A stretch of 64,000 bases of DNA from Anisus vortex (taxonomy: Eukaryota > Mollusca > Gastropoda > Planorbidae): contig OX421508.1 of NCBI GenBank assembly GCA_949126835.1, forward strand, positions 19,046,598 to 19,110,597. Direction: 5' to 3'. The notes below the pieces were generated by a model. The model saw only the letters and a program-made list of their open reading frames with translations. It ran no database searches and was not told the DNA's origin. Each line of letters starts with the position of its first letter. Position 1 is the stretch's first letter. Below are positions 44,967-58,122 of this stretch, piece by piece. The translations under genes and the position numbers were made by a program.

Positions 44967-46737
44967 TGTAATAGGTTTTTTCCATTTTATTTTTTTTTAA
45001 AGTCTTTAACACTGTATATTTCATACTGTAAGCTATTGTAAAAAGAAACAAAAGTTTTTTGTTGTGTTGCCTGCAGTCAATATCATATCAAAACACTGAC
45101 CTTTATTTAAAGTCAGAATTTTTAGTCAAAACGTAAGGATGTATTTTGATTGACACATTTTATTTTTTAGACCTACCAGGTCTTTTTATGTAGATTTTTT
45201 TTTCCCTTTCAACTTTTATTTTACTTTGAATAAGTTCTGCCTTAAAACACAAATAGTTTCAACACTGTTCTAGGTAAAGCCCCATTTTGTGTATAACTGG
45301 TGTACACCCTTACCCACCCCAAACATCTGTGCTTAGTTAAGGTTCCATGTTGAAAGTAAGCTTTATCCAGTCCAATTTTTAAAATTTGCTTTGGTCGTAC
45401 ATTTAGAGTTTTGGTTAGCGGAGGTGAGCTTTTAGTCGCGAAGCACTATTGACGGTAATCTTTTGTAGCACTATTGAAAGTAAACTTTTGTAGTAACTTC
45501 AGATTGGAAAGAGAAAAAAACTTAGTGTCTACATTTGCCAGTAAATGTAAAAGATAATTACAACGAAGATGACCTAGGCCAGAACATTGTATTTTAGTTT
45601 GAATTGTGCCAGTCGTCATCAAGTGTGGCCTAGGAAGTAAATATGATCAATGATGATCAGTTTTCTTTTGCATACCATTAGTGCATACAATTTAAAAACT
45701 AGAAATTTCTCATTAAATTTACTACACACATTAATTTATTCGTCTAATTGAGCTAAATTTATGAACCAGCTGCACATTGCAGCGATAAAATGCCTAGATG
45801 TATAATTACAATGAAAATAATATGACTAAAACTAGTGTCCCTCTTTATTTTGTTCAATGTAAAGACATGTTTTAATTTCAAGTTTTTCTTTGTGTGCCAG
45901 CCACTGTTTTATTTTTCTTTATTTAACTGCTCAATATTTCCCATTGGTGAAAACAGGTGACTAGTTATTTCCTTGTAATTATGTACAGTTGTTTCTGGTG
46001 TTTTTTTTAAATTCAAAGCCTTTTCTGGAATATTTTTAAAAGATTATCATTGTGTACTGAGGAAAGATAAACCTTGTGTATACCTGTGTGCTGCTTAATT
46101 TTTAAGAAAATGAACCTTTTTGTTTTAAAATAAAACTGCCTAACCCCATTAACAGTTGTGGCTTTCTCCACTATCCACCCATCCCTCAAATAGCCGAATA
46201 AGTTAATCATTTAATTAACTTATGAGTTTTGTTTTTTTAAACTTGAAATCTTTTAAGAAAAATTATTTTTATCAGGATTAAAAAAATGTAATCAGTTTAA
46301 ATGCATTTTATATTGTTACATGGATTTCGAGTTTTACATGGTCAGATCTGGGGAAGATGTCACTATCGGATGTATTTGTGCAATATTAATCAGTGCAATT
46401 TGTTGTTTTTTTCCTTTCATGTTTTTGTTCTCGTTGATTCTTCCCTTCTCTATTTTAAACATTTTGGGAAGAGCAGGACCCCCAGTCTGACATGGCCAGT
46501 ATTTTATTTTTTGGCGTAAACTTTTGAGAAGCAGTTGTTTGTTTTTCTCCTTTTAAAATGGAATTCAATTGTACATCTAAAAAATTCCAAGTTTTAGTTT
46601 AAAAAAATATTTATTTAAACCTTATACAAACCAGGGAGAATCAATTAAAAATAATTTGTAGGCTGAATGTAATTTTCATCATGTGAATTTATACATGCAA
46701 GTTCATTTGAAGGTACTTGCTGAGAGAATGTGTGGAC

Positions 46738-46948
46738 CAGGGGGTTGGGCAACCTTGGACATGCATACTAGACATTGCATGCAGGGCGATTTTTCAGTGG
46801 CATGCAAAAGACTCCCAGCAGGCCATTCAAGTCTCTTGTGCAAGAAATAGAGTGCTAGATCAGGATGACTTTCAAGCTGTTGCTACGCTGAATACACTAT
46901 TTAATATCCTACTCTGGCACACTATTATCAAAAGGTTGTCTGCCCCTG
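46738..46948. mobile_element. hAT MITE with exact 8-bp duplication
   Basis: Ends 'cagggggttgggcaacc' and 'ggttgtctgcccctg'; the duplication 'gtgtggac' is exact (46730-46737, 46949-46956). 'tggcacactattatcaaaag' near the right end matches the MITE at 20612-20827 in inverse, so they are one family. Confidence 0.92.
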
Positions 46949-49235
46949 GTGTGGACATTCTCCATGTACTATCTATACAGCAGTCAATACTTGTGCAATG
47001 TTTTTGCTTTTAAATAAAATATTTTGTTTTGTTTGTTTAGTACCATGATATTACCTCTTATGAAAGATTTGGTTTTTTCAAAAGTCGGCTTAGTCTATAC
47101 ATTTTAACAGAGATCTAGTCTTGGGAAAAAAATGTGCTGGTTCTTTTTTTTTACTCCACATTTTTTCAATTTATATTTCATTGTGCCAGTTTTCTCTAGC
47201 ATCTATGTATCGGCCAACACAGATCTGATGTTTATTTTTTTGTTTGTCTTAAAATAAACAACATAAAAATGCTGTTAATGTGTGACAGTCTCATTTTGAA
47301 AGCAATCATTTACATATTTACGCATTGTGCTGTATTAAATGACATCTGTTGCAATATATTGCTTTTGCAGTTTAAGCCCCCCCCCTACCCACCAAACAAA
47401 AAAAAAACAAAGAGCACTGCCCTAAATTCACATTGAGGTAAATAGTTGGAAAGAATTTTATACATTGTCCACCATAGGTTTAGTTGTTGTTTTTTTATAA
47501 AAATTGTTTGAAAATGTGTTTTTAGATTTATAGAATGGTGAAATAAATGAAGACATAGCTGGGAAGGGAATGAAGTTTGCCTTATGAAGAATGTCATGAA
47601 TTTACTGTACTGGCTATCTCTACACCTTGTTCAGTGTTGGACGCTGGCTCTTTTATTTTGCGATTCTCAAGCAGTCCTGTCATAAATAGCACTGGTGTGG
47701 TGCCACAATTGTCTAGTCTTGTCCAGAAATGTTGGCCAGGACATGGTCATTAAACCACCACCATATATCTTTTGTATTTTGCACAAGTTGAACAGTCAGT
47801 ATGTTGTGTAGAATGAAGAATTCATCAATAATAATAATATATAGAGGTAATTGAATACAAGAAAATTTAAATATAATGACGTGGCTTAGTGTACTAGTTT
47901 AGTGTCTCAGCTCATAATTCAATTCTCAGGGGTACAAAAGAAAATGAATAAATTGGATAACTGAAACATTGCTAACTCTTCAGCTTTCTATTCTTTTTAT
48001 TATGGTGATTATTTGATGGAATATTTCTTTGTGTATGTTAAATAATATAAAGTAGAAAAAGTTGCCAGTAGTTCTTGTTATATTCAGCAATTAATAGTTT
48101 CCTGGAAACTGCAAATAGATTAGTAAATCAGCAATACCATCATTGACTTGTACTTGTATACTGTTATTTTTTTTTTTGCTTTCTCCACTTATTTTGCCTC
48201 TACCTGAAAGGTTGTGACTTTCTTTTGGAAGATTTTAAAGAACACTTTCTTTTTTGTTTGGATATATTTGTTCGAATTTATAGACAGCCTACATACTAAT
48301 TGACAATTTGGTTGTCCTGTATATTAATGTCCAACTATCTGGTTTTCCTTCTCAAATAGTCACATTCTGCTCGATGTATACTTGAATCTTGAGAGCTTTT
48401 AGGATATGTAATCTGTGCATTTTTTAATTTCTGTAATCAGAGTTCTTTTGTAAGAAAATGAAACTGTATTGCTAGTAGAAATTAAAGTATTTGGTTTCCC
48501 CCCTACTTGAACATGATTTCTAGAGGCAGTTTGGTTTTTTAAACTTCTGGTCTTTTACTAAACGTAAATACTGAAAATCATCTTTTTTTTCTGATGGGTT
48601 TATAAGTTGTTTGAAAACTGTTCCTGATATCAAAATGTTTGTTATTGAAATGGATATCAAAATAAGTTAATACACTGCAGGACTATGTGCAAATGTTCAT
48701 ACATCCCTGTCTGTTATATTCATGAAGTACTTACTGTAAACTATGAAACACTATAAGTATTAAGTAGCATTCTATCTACTGATCTTTCAATGGAAATTGA
48801 ACATTGTATGCAAGCAAAGAAGTGTAAGGAATGGAAACTAAATTGAAAGAAATATATATTGTTTAAAAAGAAACTTAGACATCAAGACTAAAGTCAGCAT
48901 CTCTTCCCTTTTATTGTAAATGTTCAAGGTTTTTTTGTATTTGTAACATTTCAGCTTTTCATGTCAGCTTTTTAGAATGTTTGTATGCCAGTCTCTTCCT
49001 CCCCCCCCCCCCCCTTCACCCAGCTATAAACATTGTTTTTTTTTTGTTTGTTCAATTACTATGTGGTGCACAGCCAATGACCTGAGTGTGTTGTGCAGTT
49101 CCTATATATAATAAACTGGTTTTTCACTGTACACCAGCAATTTTGATGTATGTTATGTATATGTTACCATTTATTCATGTAACAAAGTAGTCCTGTACTT
49201 ATCATTCTATCAAACATTAAACTTTTGACATTAAG

Positions 49236-51641
49236 TTTCTTCATGCCTTTATTTTCTCTGTGGGTTTGACAACAAAAGTATTATACTTGATCAGCAAAAA
49301 AAAAACATTAAAAAAAATTCTAAGTTAATCTGTTATAAAAAAAAATTGAGCAACAATGTAACATTTAAAAAAAAATCTTATATAATTGTATATAAAATAA
49401 AAGTTAAAAACAATTGAAAAAAAAATTATATAACGAAGAAGGAAAGAAATGTAGTAAGAGTTTTAATAGATTTCTAAAAAGTAAAATATTGAGCCTATTA
49501 TATATCATAAAAATGAAAATATAAAAGTAATATTGGATCGATATGTCAATATATTTTGTAAAAGATCTTAGATGGACAACAAATGTAAAATATTGAGTCT
49601 AAATATAACAGTCAATATGTTTCAAATATAAAAGTCTATATTTAAAACAAATTGAAATTAATGAAATTGTATACAGAGTATTTTCATTTAGAAATGTATC
49701 TTAACTTATTTAAAAAAGAAAAACACAGGCATAAAACATTGAGTGCATATTTTAACAAATGAAAGACAGCAGTTAAAAAAGCATCTTGGTAGGTACAAAC
49801 AAGAATTGAACAAAATAAAATGTGTACAATATTAAAAGTCTTAAAACAACTCTTTGGTGCTTGCCCAATGAACATTGTTGCATTATCACACTAGAATTCA
49901 ATGACAATAAAATAAATAACATTTTTATGACAAATATAACTAATTATATCATATGAATTTTGTTGCATGTGCTACATGGCAAACCTGCCAACTTACAAAT
50001 TAGCATATTAAATTTTCTTAACAAAACATTAGTTATTAGTAGTTATACCCCAAAATTAATATTCACATTAATCATTATACCCTGGTAATTAGTTGGCTAA
50101 ATCAAGTTACAAAACATATGATTAGATCACATCTTTCTTTATATTAAATATGAGCACTATTTCAATATTATACGGAATTGTATTAGTAAAACTATTATGC
50201 ACTAAGAATCTAACAATACACCCGAATTATTTAATGAATTAATAATTATTAACACACATGAATATATTTATTTACACAACATGGTTTTTATCTAATTAGT
50301 ACATATTCATTATTCAGTATAATTTGTTCAGAGTTGGCTATCGAATTAGTATACTTATAATTCACATATCTACATTATTCTCTTTGTTTAGTGAACATTT
50401 TTAAAAATATATTTTTGGACAATTCTTTGCCAGTTTTCTGTGACTGTTTACTTATTGAATTGATATTGTTAAGATCTTCATTTTGTAACTGACAAATGGG
50501 CATATCTAGACTAAATGATTATTATTTTAGCCATAGTAATACAATAAGCATGGACTAATGTATAACCTATCCTATGGCTTTAAGAATGTTAATGTTATAG
50601 AATCATGTATACAATTATTTTAATACAAGTACCCCAAAGATAAAATTGTAATTTAATTTAAATTCTTAGTCTAGGGAAAATGTTGCTCGGGGGGGGGGGG
50701 GGGGGAAGAGTTTAAATTTAACTTTTGTGTCAGGCTTCACTTAGCTATAGAGGAGGGTGATGTGATGAGTGGGTAGATTAACTAAAAATTGCATGCAGTT
50801 ATTACTTTAAACATAAGACATTCTGTTACATATCCAATGTCAATATTAACCTTTTATTAACTAATTCTAACCATTGAAGAAAACATGAAGTTATATCATT
50901 TGTTTTACTCATTTCACTCATTGAAAACTCAAGAGAATTAGTGAATTGGTAAGCTTCTACTGCACACATCAAGAAAAAACATTATGATGCTCAGTAAAAG
51001 AAGAGTTTGAAATATTCACTAATTCACACATTTTTTTTTAGCATTTGACAGGTCCGAGACATGGGTAAGATTGTAAAAATTAACATTTTTAAAAAATGAA
51101 AGACGATAAATATAATATTAATAAGATTCAAAAAACAAGACCAATGGATAATAAAGTGATTATGTTTAATTTATCACCATATAAATTGCACTGAAAAAAA
51201 AAGATGTTCTCTCTTCATCTTTTTTTAAATATCATTACAAGTATTTAAAAATAACAGTAAAGTTAACAAAAACAAGTATATTACAGTTGTAGTATTTTGC
51301 AGTTTGAAATCTTGAATAAAAATATAAAACATGGATTTATTTAAGCATCTTTAATGGACAGAGCTTGATTATCCAACAGCTTTCTCTTGTATATATACAG
51401 TGTAAGTAATTGTTCGAAAGCTGCCAATAAAAAGTGTTATAAAATATACAGTGGAGATAAAATTTATCCAAAAGAAAATAAACCTTATAAAATCAATTTT
51501 GTTAAAAAAAAATTACCGGTATACAATTTCAAATCATTATGAGTACCGGTAGCTTTGTTTTAAAAGCTTGTTAACAAAAAATATGTTTAAAAAAATCCCA
51601 GGCAAGGAAACCATGGCCACTACCTGGTATCAAAATACTGA
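49236..51641. other. AT-rich intergenic stretch
   Basis: Very AT-rich, with poly-A runs and a pure G run at 50691-50706. No gene or element ends recognised. It lies between two convergent genes. Confidence 0.5.
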
Positions 51642-52268
51642 TTTATTTTCAAACAGTATCACAAATTTAAATTTTCAAAACAACACTATATTTACTTTAT
51701 GTACAAATACATATATATACATAATCACATTGAAATTATTATAGGCTGGTACTTAATATCAAAACAACAGTAAGTTTAATACCATTTAGAAATTTTTGGC
51801 TCACTTAGTTTAGCAGCATCAACAAGCTGGACAGTAGAATTTTTTTTTTAAGTATCAATCTCAATAAACAAAAACTTTTAGCTTTGCAATCTGCTTTGTA
51901 GGCAGCTCTTGGTTTCTTTATTACTTTGGGGGGGGGGGGGGGGGGCACTTTCAACAATCAAATAGCCTGAGTAAGCATTGCCAACTGTTTTTGTTTGTTT
52001 TTTAAAGCAATTAAACATCAACAGTTGGTATTTAAACTTACCTCATCTGTAATGAAAAATAGAAGTGATGCTCAACAAGTAAGGAATGTACACTGTGTTT
52101 AAATCTTTGGTACATTATAGGAAACGATGATGAGCTTAACATAAACAGATGATGAAACCTTTCAATTATATGATTCATCTACTAGACTGCAAAAAATCAT
52201 TTTTCCAATGTCAGGACCAGTCTTAAATGCAGATGATCAGCTAATGGATGTAGACTATGTGAGTGTAA
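51642..52268 (-). terminator. 3' UTR of elongin-B-like gene with poly(A) signals
   Basis: AATAAA on the minus strand at 51917-51922 and 51642-51647, about 350 and 620 bases after the stop. A run of G at 51927-51944 lies between the stop and the nearer signal. Which signal is used is not known. Confidence 0.4.
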
Positions 52269-52537
52269 TCATTCCTCAGTCAGGACTATCCTTAAGTTTG
52301 CAGGTGAAAAGCAATTGGCTGTAGTTGAGGTTAGGCCGTAGGATGAGACTGGCAGATCTCCCTCAGCCAGCAGTTCATCATTTCTGTAGAGCATCATATG
52401 CTTGGGGTCAAGCTTTAAGATCCCTTCTATAATTTTCTTGACTTCATTGACAGTTGTGCCCTCAAGCACATCAGTGAATATGGTGGTTTTGTCATGATGA
52501 ATTATTAAATAGACTTCTTCATGTTTTACAGACTCAG
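52269..52537 (-). CDS. Elongin-B-like ubiquitin-fold domain, last exon
   Basis: Encodes ESVKHEEVYLIIHHDKTTIF, then TDVLEGTTVNEVKKIIEGIL, then KLDPKHMMLYRNDELLAEGD, and ends RIVLTEE with a TGA stop. It follows elongin B (human [20 protein letters not shown]... IVEGILKRPP...LYKDDQLL) in order and spacing, but with only moderate identity. It also stops where elongin B would go on for about 35 residues including the EPFSSPPELPDVMK tail. Elongin B partners elongin C in VHL- and SOCS-box ubiquitin ligases and transcription elongation. Molluscan elongin B is expected to be much closer to human, so this is probably a diverged paralog or another ubiquitin-like protein. The acceptor 'ttattgttcacag' joins phase 2 after exon 54551-54640. 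It has no stops, so a recent pseudogene is possible but not shown. Confidence 0.65.
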
Positions 52538-53500
52538 CTGTGAACAATAAAAAAAGAGATGGTGACATTTAGAATTAAGAGTTGGGTAACTTCTTGTAAT
52601 GGGTCAATGTACTTGAAAGCACTAAAAGGCTCAGCTGTGAACAATAAAAAAAAAGAGATGGTGACATTTAGAATTAAGAGTTGGGTAACTTCTTGTAATG
52701 GGTCAATGTACTTGAAAGCACTAAAAGGCTCAGCTGTGAACAATAAAAAAAGAGATGGTGACATTTAGAATTAAGAGTTGGGTAACTTCTTGTAATGGGT
52801 CAATGTACTTGAAAGCACTAAAAGGCTCAGCTGTGAACAATAAAAAAAAGAGATGGTGACATTTAGAATTAAGAGTTGGGTAACTTCTTGTAATGGGTCA
52901 ATGTACTTGAAATCACTAAGGCTCAGCTGTGAACAATAAAAAAAGAGATGGTGACATTTAGAATTAGAGTTGGGTAACTTCTTGTAATGGGTCAATGTAC
53001 TTGAAAGCACTAAAAGGCTCAGCTGTGAACAATAAAAAAAAGAGATGGTGACATTTAGAATTAAGAGTTGGGTAACTTCTTGTAATGGGTCAATGTACTT
53101 GAAATCATTAAAAGGCTCAGCTGTGAACAATAAAAAAAGAGATGGTGACATTTAGAATTAAGAGTTGGGTAACTTCTTGTAATGGGTCAATGTACTTGAA
53201 ATCATTAAAAGGCTCAGCTGTGAACAATAAAAAAAGAGATGGTGACATTTAGAATTAAGAGTTGGGTAACTTCTTGTAATGGGTCAATGTACTTGAAAGC
53301 ACTAAAAGGCTCAGCTGTGAACAATAAAAAAAGAGATGGTGACATTTAGAATTAAGAGTTGGGTAACTTCTTGTTATGGGTCAATGTACTTGAAAGCACT
53401 AAAAGGCTCAGCTGTGAACAATAAAAAAAAAGAGATGGTGACATTTAGAATTAAGAGTTGGGTAACTTCTTGTAATGGGTCAATGTACTTGAAAGCACTA
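52538..53500 (-). repeat. 97-bp minisatellite that copies the 3' splice site
   Basis: About ten copies of a unit of 95-99 bp. Each has on the minus strand 'tttttattgttcacag' then 'ctgag', identical to the true acceptor at 52537. Acceptor copies end at 52634, 52733, 52830, 52926, 53022, 53120, 53217, 53314 and 53411. After each comes CCTTTTAGTGCTTTCAAG or a close variant, open in one frame (AEPFSAFKYIDPLQEVTQ). Identity between units is very high. Confidence 0.95.
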
Positions 53501-54550
53501 AGCCCTTCTATGTGAATATGCTAGCATAGAAGGGTTCATGTATATTCAGTGATGTGTTACAGGAGAATAAGGATGCTACATTAGAGATTTTATGCTAATA
53601 TCCTTCTCAAATGCACAAATAAATGTCTTAGTCTTAATGTTTTTAGTATGTATATAGAGTAGCCTATAGGTAATCTATACTTTAAAATGTTATTTTTCAG
53701 TACTCAAAGAACATATTTTTCTGAGCTTCAATATATTTTTCTTTTAATTTTAGGATAACAAAAGCCAAAAAAAGCAAACAAATTTCTGCAAATTTTAAGT
53801 TTGATAATATATTTTCATAAAAAAAAAAATCAAATTATAAGGGCAAAAAATGAACAAAAACAATCAGCTCTCTAGAAATTAATACACAAGCATTAAAATT
53901 GATATTCTATAAATCCATTTTTTAGATAGGTAAATCCAACCATTCAAAAGTTACTTTAAGAATTGAGAAATTGTTTGTATCTATTGCTTAAAAAGAAAAT
54001 CTAAGATTTTTATCTTGTTATAAAGACATAACATTTCTTTAGTGACGGAAACTTTTGCTGCGTTTTCCATTGTAGTGAAATTCACTCATTTTTCTATCCA
54101 GTATTAAACTGTAAATCTAATTTGCTACTATTGCGACACATCCATCCCCTACTTCATGTGCAACTAAATTTCCGCCATGGTGTCAACACCTTGATTCGTT
54201 AATACATTTTTTCAGCTTTTTAGTTGGATTCTATTTTAGTCCCAGCAGAGCTGTTAGAAAGCGGTTTCTTAAAAAGAAATGTTTTTATTACAAAGAGTAA
54301 GTTGCATAATTGCTTGCCAAGTTGAAGTTATTGTAATGTCTGTTTATTCATTTGATTTTTTATTATGGCAAGACAAATGGTCTGCCAGTTTCATGACTGA
54401 TCAATACCATCTAATACTTTGTTTGATAATACTTCTGACAATGAGGATGATTCAGATATACCTTGAAAAATATGAACCCTGTTATAAGATGGTGATTCTT
54501 CTAATAACAACAAAGTTAATTGTATACATTATTCAAAAGTTCAACGATAC
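53501..54550 (-). other. Intron of elongin-B-like gene, remainder
   Basis: AT-rich sequence with no recognised element. The intron would start with GTATCG at 54550. Confidence 0.45.
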
Positions 54551-54640
54551 CTGCCAACTGTAAGTCAGAATGTTGTTCAAAGATCAAAGCATCTCCTGTT
54601 TCTTGGATCACACATACAAACTCTGGGCCTTGGAAGGAAT
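54551..54640 (-). CDS. Probable upstream exon of elongin-B-like gene
   Basis: Minus strand, acceptor 'ctgctgtgcag', donor GCAG|GTATCG. One frame is open over all 90 bases: SFQGPEFVCVIQETGDALIF then EQHSDLQLA. Its phase (2 in, 1 out) joins exactly to 52537, giving LQLA-AESVKHEEVYL. I do not recognise the sequence; it is not elongin B, so the protein would carry an N-terminal extension. Too short to be sure. The start codon and earlier exons were not found. Confidence 0.45.
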
Positions 54641-54915
54641 CTGCACAGCAGTGAAAAGATATTCCAATAAACAAAATGACATCTTTGTAAAATGTCCTAC
54701 TTAGATAGTATGTAATTTAATACTTCTATGAAAATGGAACCAATTTATTTTTTTTAAAGTCTGCCTTTAGTGGCTTTAAAATGAACTAATGGTTACAGCT
54801 CGTTACACCTTAATATAAACAATAATATAAAATAAGTAGACTAAATTAGTGTTCCAATAGTTAATAGAAAAAATCTATATCTGGTTGTTTACAATATACT
54901 TCTTGTCTAATAGAG

Positions 54916-55054
54916 CAGGGCCTCTTAAACCTATGCCTTGCAATACCCACAACTCAAACTGGACCGGTGATGTGTAGAGTGCAGGCAAAATATCCCCAAT
55001 GCTGTATATAATTTGTTTCAAAGTGAATTGGGATTGCAAGTTTAAGAAGCCCTG
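54916..55054. mobile_element. Small MITE, 139 bp
   Basis: Ends 'cagggcctcttaaac' and 'gtttaagaagccctg' are inverted repeats with a second matching block ('ttgcaataccc', 'gggattgcaa'). The flanks 'taatagag' and 'cattagat' are only partly alike. Confidence 0.7.
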
Positions 55055-57524
55055 CATTAGATCATACATGTTGGTAATAATGTACCATTCACTTTGCTCA
55101 TAAATACTTGTCACATATTTCTGAAATTCACTTGACAAATTTGTTTTAGTTTTAAAGTCACCTAGTTACTCTGATGCAGAGGTTACAAGCTGAATCCAGG
55201 TCACAGTTAGTCCTTATGTAGTGACATTAAAGGATGGTCAGCTTGTCTTTACATACAACATCCAAACTTTACTTCTTTCCAATCATAAGAATGTTTCATT
55301 CATTTCCACAATCTGTAAGCCTCATAATGATTCCATCCTTTCTCAGCAGCCAGATGGCATAGTTTTTTTATTTGGATGTGCGAAAAGTTTATATAAGCCT
55401 GGGCCTAAAGTTTGAGTCAAGATCCCATGTTTAATTTTCAGCAAATATGATTCCTTTCTATCAAGTGCTGATGTCCAGTGTTCTTGTAATATTATTTTTG
55501 TTGATATTATTAAGTTCTGGCTACTTATTAACATACCTGTCTTTCTTCAGATGCTCTCCGGACAACCAATTTCTCTTATATTCTATTCAATGCTGACAGC
55601 TAGCGCATTTTTTTTCTATTTTATAGTCATGACCTTTATGTATGGATTTTTGATTCTCCTTTTTTTCCCCAGTTCAACTCATTTCTCTCAGGCCACTTCT
55701 CATACCGGGTACCATTTATATTTTAAGTTGTGCAGCAAAGGCTATAAACACTAGCATTCAAACTCAGGTTGAAGATTTGTCCAGAGCAAAACATCATGAT
55801 TCAAGCCATAAAGCCAAAACAAGAGTGATGTGCTGCTGATCAGTACAAAATGTAGTGTTGTCATTTTCATTCACTGAATATTCTCAAGACACTCAAGTCC
55901 ACTTCAGGCTACAATTATACTTTACAGGACTGATCATTGTCATGGGAAATCTCTTTTTTCCTTTAAAAATCCAATTTGCCTATTACTACTATTAGTAGTA
56001 ATGAAGATACTTATCCTTTAGATAAATCACTTTTAAACATGTGCGGTATAACCCAGCTTTAAATGCTCAAGTTACACAATGTATAAAACCTACCTCAAAT
56101 AAGATGATATCAAATAAAGCTTCTTCTGCAAATCACACTTGCCATCAAACTGGATTCTCATATGTAGCTTATAGATAAAAAAATACTGCTCTATTTTTTC
56201 AAAAACCTATTGTGCAGGCTTTATGCAAGCAAATGACAAGTTTCATTGCTGGAAAAATGTTGAAGGATTAATATTTATAATATAGTCCCGAAACGTAATG
56301 CACATTACAGATGTTGCTTGTGCTTCAATAATCCAGTAGCTTTCAAAAGTTCAGGCTATTTACTATTAGTATTAGGATCCTGATTTTTTTTTTTAAGATA
56401 ATCTTATAATTCAATAAACATGGCAAAGTAAATTATCACCTTACACAACAATCTTTTTTGAGTCAATATTTTATCATTTACATGTTAATTAATGAAGACA
56501 TTATATTGCTGGCATTTTTCATTTCATTAGATCCCATAATTTTTTGTTTGTTGTATATCAATAAACTTGCACAAGTTCAGTTCCATAAACACCTTTGCTT
56601 TACTTTACTCCAACAGGTGAAGCTGTTTTTTTTTTTCAAATGTATGGTTTTAACACATTCTGTGTATCATTTGATAATTGGCCATCTTAAAAATGACTTC
56701 ACAATGATTTCAATCATTTGGAATGAAATACTTTTTTGATACTACATTTCATAATTTATTTTAAAAAATATATATAAATAGGCTAAGCTACAATGAGTAT
56801 TGGTACTTCAGGCTAACATGGCAAGGAGCTCTGGGGATTCTAACACACATTGTGATGACTGGCTGTGGTTGTCAATTAAGGACAAACAATATCCACACAT
56901 ATCATTACTGAGTGAAGAAAATATCTCTCCTAAGCTGTCTCCTTGTGTTTAGCTTCACACACCTCTTACCTTAAGCTAGCGTTATCCAGTGTAGTTTAAT
57001 TCCTAATTATTTTAGGTATCAAGCTCTCTTTTTGACTGCTTCTGGTTCTCTGAACCATAAGAAATCTCTGTTCATGTTATCACTTTAAAAAAGTGAGGTT
57101 CAGCTTTGCTTCTAATTGAAATCTCAGCACAGAGGATCCAGCTTGCTGCACATACTGACATGTTCCCAACCTTCCCTACTAAGTGATAACATGCATCTGC
57201 ATAGCTACATACCTATGTTGATAACTTATGCAGTAAAATTAAGGCTCTTCCTTCTCTAAAAAAAAATTAATTAATTCCGAAATGTCTACATTGCTTCTAA
57301 AGTATGATGATTTGATTTTCAGAATGACACATTTTTGTGAGTAAAAGTTGATCAATAACTTTTACAAACAGCTTCACCCTAACTGATGCTTTTCCTTTCA
57401 GTCCAGTTGGCATGCATCATTTTACTGCTTCCAAAACCTGCTTCCTCTTTAATTCCCATTCCATTATTTCCAATGACATTCAGAAATTAACATACAAATG
57501 AAGAAAGCATTCTTTAAACATAAA
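55055..57524. other. Spacer between the two minus-strand genes
   Basis: Should contain the 5' end of the elongin-B-like gene, but I could not identify another exon. No clear mobile element ends. A better-than-background GC patch lies at about 56815-57000. Confidence 0.35.
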
Positions 57525-57530
57525 TTTATT
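57525..57530 (-). terminator. Poly(A) signal of the RS/RGG-rich gene
   Basis: AATAAA on the minus strand 444 bases after the TAA stop at 57974, the first clear hexamer I saw downstream. Confidence 0.5.
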
Positions 57531-57973
57531 TTGAACCCAAAACGTAAAAACGAGCACAGTGACAAGATTACAAAGTAAAATGATTTACAGCACTAGGTTC
57601 TAGCACAAACAATGAAATGACCGAATATAACATACACAGTAATGATTTAATTTTCTTCATCATGAAGTGTTCATTTGCAGGGTAAATAATGGCAATCTAA
57701 AACTTGTCTACTGCCACCCAATTCAACTAAGCATTCTTAGAGAATCTCCAGTCTGTTTTTTATAGCCCTCCGTACGTCTCAAACACTTTTTGATAAACAT
57801 ATGCCACATGATTGTTGGCTAGTTGGATAAAATAATTATAAAAAAGGAAACAAGGCTTGTTTGGTAAAATTTCCATACATCCCGAAAAAAGTTCTGTACA
57901 ACATCAATTTATTCTTTCTTTCAGTGCTCATCTCCATCTGTTCCGATTCCAAAGCAAAATTTCAAGCCTCCAT

Positions 57974-58122
57974 TTATCGCCTACTACTATAGCTGTCTCC
58001 ACTTTCCATGCGTGGTCTTTTCCCAAGTGAGCTGTCTCTGCCAGGCGGGGAACGACTACCCCGTCTGCCCCCAGAAAAACCTCTACCCCTGCCTCTTGGG
58101 GGACCGCCTCTGCCTCGAGAAC
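57974..58122 (-). CDS. RS/RGG gene, last coding exon
   Basis: Acceptor 'taaatgcacag'. Encodes SRGRGGPPRGRGRGFSGGRR, then GSRSPPGRDSSLGKRPRMES and GDSYSSRR, TAA at 57974-57976. Confidence 0.9.

Larger units (their letters stand above)
43951..49235 (+). other. Mtl 3' UTR and possible downstream sequence
   Basis: T-rich, ORF-poor sequence after the stop. AATAAA occurs at about 46130, 47010, 47255 and 49110-49115; the last is followed by 'attaaac', so a 3' UTR up to about 5 kb is possible but not shown. It holds a 34-bp minisatellite and a MITE. No other gene seen. Confidence 0.45.

Noticed and set aside
46717..47013. 98-codon open frame in the Mtl downstream region
   Set aside because: It lies mostly inside the MITE at 46738-46948 and has no similarity I recognise.
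52534..53151. Repeated open frames AEPFSAFKYIDPLQEVTQ
   Set aside because: They come from the 97-bp array. EPFS resembles the elongin B tail EPFSSPPELPDVMK, but they lie upstream of the domain and follow the array period, so I treat this as chance.
54279..54563. 94-codon plus-strand frame
   Set aside because: AT-rich chance frame overlapping the proposed minus-strand exon; no motif or splice context.
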